From Lachnospiraceae bacterium (GTDB lineage Bacteria; Bacillota; Clostridia; Lachnospirales; Lachnospiraceae): 64,000 nt of DNA. This document shows positions 60,589 to 64,000 of the stretch, in pieces; positions within the stretch are counted from its first letter, which is position 1; every line of letters begins with the position of its first letter. The stretch is from the NCBI GenBank assembly GCA_017539565.1, contig JAFYCS010000048.1:1-64000 (forward strand), in the 5' to 3' direction. A program made the position numbers and the translations under genes. Under the pieces are notes generated by a model. That model was not told where the DNA came from. It did not search any database and saw only the letters and a list, made by a program, of their open reading frames with translations.

Positions 60589-61770
60589 ATGAAAAGAACA
60601 GCTTTTTTACCTATCATATTTTTTCTGCTTTCAGTATTCACGCTAAGAGCATCTGCTGCCGGCCGCTGGCAGGATACCGGTGATGAACTGGTTGTGGTCA
60701 TCGACCCCGGCCACGGCGGCATAGACAGCGGATCCGATTCTTATCCGCCTTTAGAAAAAGACAGAAACCTGGCTACGGCTATAGCGTTTGCCAATGAACT
60801 GGCGCGTTATGAAGGCGTTAGTATCTATCTTACCCGTACGACGGATGTGGAGCTTACTCTTAAAGAACGTGCGGAGTTTGCAAATTCCGTAAATGCGGAT
60901 CTTTTGATAAGCCTGCATCATAATGCCAGCAGTGATCACAGCCAGTACGGCACAGAGATCTGGATACCCTCTGCATCGCCAAATAATGCTTATTGTTACC
61001 AGTTCGCACAGGTCTGGGAAAATGAGATGATCAGTCTGGGACTGCATGACAGGGGCTGCAAGGTACGTATCAACGGACATGGACGTGACTATTACGGAGT
61101 GATAAGGGAAGCAGCTTATTACGGGATCCCCTGCGTGATCATAGAACAGTGCCATCTGGATAATCAGAATGACAGGATGTTCTGCGACGAAGAGGTGGAC
61201 ATGTATAACTTTGCCAGGGGTGATGCCGTGGCTGTCGCAAAGTACTTCGGCTTGCGCAGTAACGACCTGGGTGTAGATTATAAAAACTATGACCTTGTCA
61301 ATGTAGATACAGCCCTTCAGTACGGAGAGGTGCACAACGATCCCCAGGCATCGGAGTCCACACCGCCGGGGCCTTTGCCGGAGGGAGTTGAGAATCCGGA
61401 ATTTGACGGGTTGAGGGAAGCATTGGCAAAAAAAGATCCCGTACCGGAAGATGAGATAGTCACCATCGAGATGCCGGAATTTAACATATCAGATGATACC
61501 GGTGAGATAATCCTGGCTGCAGAGGAGGCGGTATCGGAAAATGAGATCGAGGAGCCTGAGGATGAAGGTCCCGTATATGAGGATAACGAGGCGATGATGG
61601 AGAGGCTGCGCAGGGATGCCGCCCTTAAGGAAGAGGCAGAGGCAGCTGAACAGCCGGCAGTATCAGACACGGTAACGGAAGATAAGAAGGATATGGTATT
61701 CCCGGCAATAGTATTTGCCGTGCTCCTGCTGGCGGTCATGCTGATACTGGCCTTCGCCCGCGATAAATAA
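60589..61770 (+). CDS. N-acetylmuramoyl-L-alanine amidase (Amidase_3) with C-terminal membrane anchor
   Basis: A signal peptide (MKRTAFLPIIFFLLSVFTLR then ASAAG) leads into an Amidase_3 domain (about 30-230) with the zinc ligands: VVVIDPGHGGIDSG (His), a conserved Glu in the SYPPLEKDRNLATA region, LLISLHHNAS (His) and the catalytic Glu in CVIIEQCHLDN. It cuts the bond between MurNAc and the stem peptide. A long acidic, proline-rich linker (about 240-360) and a final helix (MVFPAIVFAVLLLAVMLILA then FARDK) follow, so it is tethered to the membrane at its C-terminus instead of to the wall; there is no LPXTG. ATG 60589 is seven bases past the DegV stop region. Confidence 0.88.
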   Translation: MKRTAFLPIIFFLLSVFTLRASAAGRWQDTGDELVVVIDPGHGGIDSGSDSYPPLEKDRNLATAIAFANELARYEGVSIYLTRTTDVELTLKERAEFANSVNADLLISLHHNASSDHSQYGTEIWIPSASPNNAYCYQFAQVWENEMISLGLHDRGCKVRINGHGRDYYGVIREAAYYGIPCVIIEQCHLDNQNDRMFCDEEVDMYNFARGDAVAVAKYFGLRSNDLGVDYKNYDLVNVDTALQYGEVHNDPQASESTPPGPLPEGVENPEFDGLREALAKKDPVPEDEIVTIEMPEFNISDDTGEIILAAEEAVSENEIEEPEDEGPVYEDNEAMMERLRRDAALKEEAEAAEQPAVSDTVTEDKKDMVFPAIVFAVLLLAVMLILAFARDK

Positions 61771-61860
61771 AAAAATGTAACAAAAACAAGTACAAAATTC
61801 CCCGTGATGTGCTATACTGTTATCTGTATCATATCGGTATAGCGTATACGGGGGTTTTAT

Positions 61861-64000
61861 ATGAAGCTCATTGCCATTTGCGTAAGCAGTATATTTGACC
61901 GGGACAGGTTCCTGACAGCAAATATGCTTATCAACCAGAGAATAGCTGCCGGCGAGCATGTCATACTTCTCCCACTGGCCATGGCCAAGCGTGCGATCAA
62001 TGCAATGGACCGCGCGGATTTCCTTTATTTTATAAGCGGTGCAGGTGTGAGCGAATGCATCGCATTAGAGTCTGACAGTATCGATAAACGCTTTATCGTA
62101 GCGCTCTCAAAAAAATTCGACAGCTGGAATATCCCTTTTTCGATAATAAAGCCTGAGGATCTGCCTGCCCCGTCAAAGGAAGACGAAGCACTGGCCGATG
62201 AATGGCAGAAAAGCTCGATACTTTTAAATGAGGATATATTCTCCGGTCTGTTCTCCTTCAGTGAGGAATTCTTAAAGAGCGAAAATGTTGAGCATATTTC
62301 CAAAGCGATAGATCATATACTTCCCGAGAACAGTTTTGTGTGTATGCGTGATTCCTTCCTGCAGGATCTGTATGCGGACAGGGGAGCATGCCCTACGAAT
62401 TATGAAAAATTCTATATACTGGCAGATAAGCGCAAGGATCCCCGCTGCTGGGAAAGCTTTATGACTAAGGAATTCTTTCCCGATGCGGATACGGTTATGG
62501 AGGATACACCGCTGATAGTGGCCCTGCCTGTACACTGCAAGCAGTCCTTCTTCGGATATATGCTGTACCTTGCGGAAAAACTGGATGTCCGCAGTGGTGT
62601 GCTGGAACAGTGCAGCGTACTGATGGATATGCTGATCGCCAGATACATCACCGAAAGAAAGCTCATGTTCGCAAACCATGAACTGGTCAATGCGAACGAG
62701 AACGTCCAGAGACTTCAGGAGACCGATGTGCTTACAGGCCTCCGTAACAGCAAGGGCTTCATGCGTGAAGCCAAAGAAATGCTCGAACGCTGCATAGAAG
62801 CAGGGCAGAGGATCTCCAGTATCTGCATAGATGTGGACAGACTGGGGAATATAAATGAGATATACGGACATCTTGAAGGTGATATAGCCATACAGATGCT
62901 GGCACAGATAGTAATGGACAGCATACACAGCGGCACCATAGCGGCACGCCTGGGATCGGATGAATTTATCGTTCTTTCCGTTATCGATGACAATGGAAAG
63001 AAAGTCGAGGAATTCATGGAAATGATAAAGAACAGGCTTCAGACATACAATCGTATTTCCGGCAAGGAATATACCCTGGAAGCCAATATGAGCGCGCTCA
63101 GCATAACCACTGATGAGCGTACCACCGTTGAACAGATACTTGATGAATCCTTCTCAAGGAAGCGCATGATGAAAGAGAGCCGCTACAGCCGCAGGAGCAA
63201 TGCGGCAGCCGGTAATATCGAGATCGATGAGAAGGAACACGGGGAAGTACGTGCCGTTATGGATGATAACGATTTCCGTTACGCGTTCCAGCCCATCGTT
63301 TCCGCAAAGAACGGGGATATAGTGGCATATGAGGCTCTCATGCGTACGGGACAGGAGAGCAGGCTTTCGCCGCTTACCATCCTTAAATATGCTACCATGG
63401 ATGAGAGGCTTTACGATGTTGAACTCTACACGTTCACTAACGTGCTGCGGACCATGGATGAGCGCAGGGAGTGCTTCGGTGATAAGAAGATATTCATTAA
63501 TTCGATATCAAGCCATTATTTAAATGATACCGATTACAAAAAACTCCGCCACAGATATAAAGAGCTTTTCAGGAATATCGTTGTGGAGATAACAGAGGAG
63601 ACAGAGCTGGCCAATGACGGTGCCGATCTGCTGCGTGAGCGCAGCACGGAGGACGGCTTTGAAGTGGCTGTCGATGATTTCGGAACGGGCTATTCCAATA
63701 TGTCCAACCTCCTCAAGTTCCTGCCCAACTATGTAAAGATCGACAGGAGCCTTATCGAGAATGTGCAGGAGGATCCAAAGAAGCAGCACTTTGTTAAGAC
63801 AATTATAGAGTTTGCGCATGACAACGGATTCTTATCCCTGGCAGAGGGCGTTGAGACTGCGCGTGAGCTCACGGCAGTTATACGTATGGGCGTCGATCTG
63901 GTACAGGGGTATTATACCGGCAGGCCCGAGTTCGATCCCATTTCCGAGATAGCCGAAAACATAAGGGATGAGATAGTCAAAGCCAATATAGAGGATAATC
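61861..64000 (+). CDS. GGDEF-EAL protein with soluble N-terminal domain (3' end beyond window)
   Basis: The frame is open from ATG 61861 (after ACGGGGGTTTTAT) to the window end, at least 713 codons. The N-terminal 280 residues (MKLIAICVSSIFDRDRF; GAGVSECIALESDSIDKRF) are soluble and unrecognised; an unproven possibility is a periplasmic-binding-protein-like sensor kept inside the cell. The GGDEF domain has RLGSDEF (363-369), one change from RxGGDEF that is found in active cyclases. The EAL domain keeps YEALMRT (Glu491), VEITEETEL, VDDFGTGYSNMSN, KIDRSLI and AEGVETAREL. It may make, break or sense c-di-GMP. Confidence 0.85.
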   Translation, partial: MKLIAICVSSIFDRDRFLTANMLINQRIAAGEHVILLPLAMAKRAINAMDRADFLYFISGAGVSECIALESDSIDKRFIVALSKKFDSWNIPFSIIKPEDLPAPSKEDEALADEWQKSSILLNEDIFSGLFSFSEEFLKSENVEHISKAIDHILPENSFVCMRDSFLQDLYADRGACPTNYEKFYILADKRKDPRCWESFMTKEFFPDADTVMEDTPLIVALPVHCKQSFFGYMLYLAEKLDVRSGVLEQCSVLMDMLIARYITERKLMFANHELVNANENVQRLQETDVLTGLRNSKGFMREAKEMLERCIEAGQRISSICIDVDRLGNINEIYGHLEGDIAIQMLAQIVMDSIHSGTIAARLGSDEFIVLSVIDDNGKKVEEFMEMIKNRLQTYNRISGKEYTLEANMSALSITTDERTTVEQILDESFSRKRMMKESRYSRRSNAAAGNIEIDEKEHGEVRAVMDDNDFRYAFQPIVSAKNGDIVAYEALMRTGQESRLSPLTILKYATMDERLYDVELYTFTNVLRTMDERRECFGDKKIFINSISSHYLNDTDYKKLRHRYKELFRNIVVEITEETELANDGADLLRERSTEDGFEVAVDDFGTGYSNMSNLLKFLPNYVKIDRSLIENVQEDPKKQHFVKTIIEFAHDNGFLSLAEGVETARELTAVIRMGVDLVQGYYTGRPEFDPISEIAENIRDEIVKANIEDN

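Noticed and set aside
39001-64000. Prepilin peptidase or PilT gene for the pilus system
   Set aside because: No protein with the aspartyl prepilin-peptidase motifs or a second GspE-like ATPase is present, so these must lie elsewhere or be absent.

Overview
The window looks like a chromosomal piece of a monoderm Firmicute of the Lachnospiraceae/Butyrivibrio type. I infer this from AGGAGG-type ribosome binding sites, the infC-rpmI-rplT and rplM-rpsI clusters with leader RNAs, the c-di-GMP proteins, BspA-like surface repeats, and a type IV pilus locus with no outer-membrane secretin. This placement comes from gene content only. Base composition is moderate across most of the window and AT-richer at the left edge (1-870) and around 52.5-55 kb.

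Layout. 1-3.1 kb: accessory DNA with a collapsed integrative element (N-terminally truncated XRE regulator and tyrosine integrase fused head to head) next to tRNA-Gly(CCC), followed by three consecutive hairpins. 3.2-5.8 kb: a small soluble protein and two paralogous multi-pass membrane glycosyltransferase-like proteins, the second without its catalytic loop. 5.8-7.2 kb: infC (AUU start), rpmI and rplT behind an attenuator. 7.3-11.1 kb: pepD, a protein made of PAS-like modules and a membrane SH3b protein. 11.2-14.1 kb (minus strand): class A penicillin-binding protein and tRNA-Leu(CAG). 14.1-19.6 kb: GH74-like xyloglucanase, a GH42-like hydrolase and a MATE exporter. 19.8-39 kb: a complete-looking pilus locus, pilC, pilM-pilN fusion, pilO-like and pilB, with at least seven pilin-like proteins. 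Two of these are giants: a class III pilin N-terminus joined to about twenty DUF285/BspA-type repeats (1139 aa) or to a long GLUG-type repeat domain (1934 aa). 39.3-44 kb (minus): MoxR-DUF58-transglutaminase operon. 44.1-48.2 kb: EAL phosphodiesterase, queH, a DUF6465-like protein and a minimal FliD-like protein. 48.3-51.3 kb (minus): ABC-2 exporter. 51.4-52.5 kb: rplM-rpsI with leader. 52.6-53.9 kb: a strictly 53-bp-periodic tandem repeat in front of a PD-(D/E)XK-like nuclease. 54-64 kb: HAD phosphatase, GNAT acetyltransferase, LRR lipoprotein, HD-GYP protein, DegV, a cell-wall amidase and a GGDEF-EAL protein cut by the window end.

Two themes stand out. First, the pilus operon appears to present very large adhesin-like domains on minor pilins. 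Its PilB carries the N-terminal motif pattern of c-di-GMP-binding MshEN domains, and three c-di-GMP enzymes lie in the same window, so a c-di-GMP-controlled adhesive pilus is a reasonable hypothesis. Second, the 53-bp hairpin-forming array beside a lone nuclease gene is not explained by any element I recognise. A dispersed hairpin repeat (GTCATYCTGAGCG.AGCGAAG) occurs at four gene ends.
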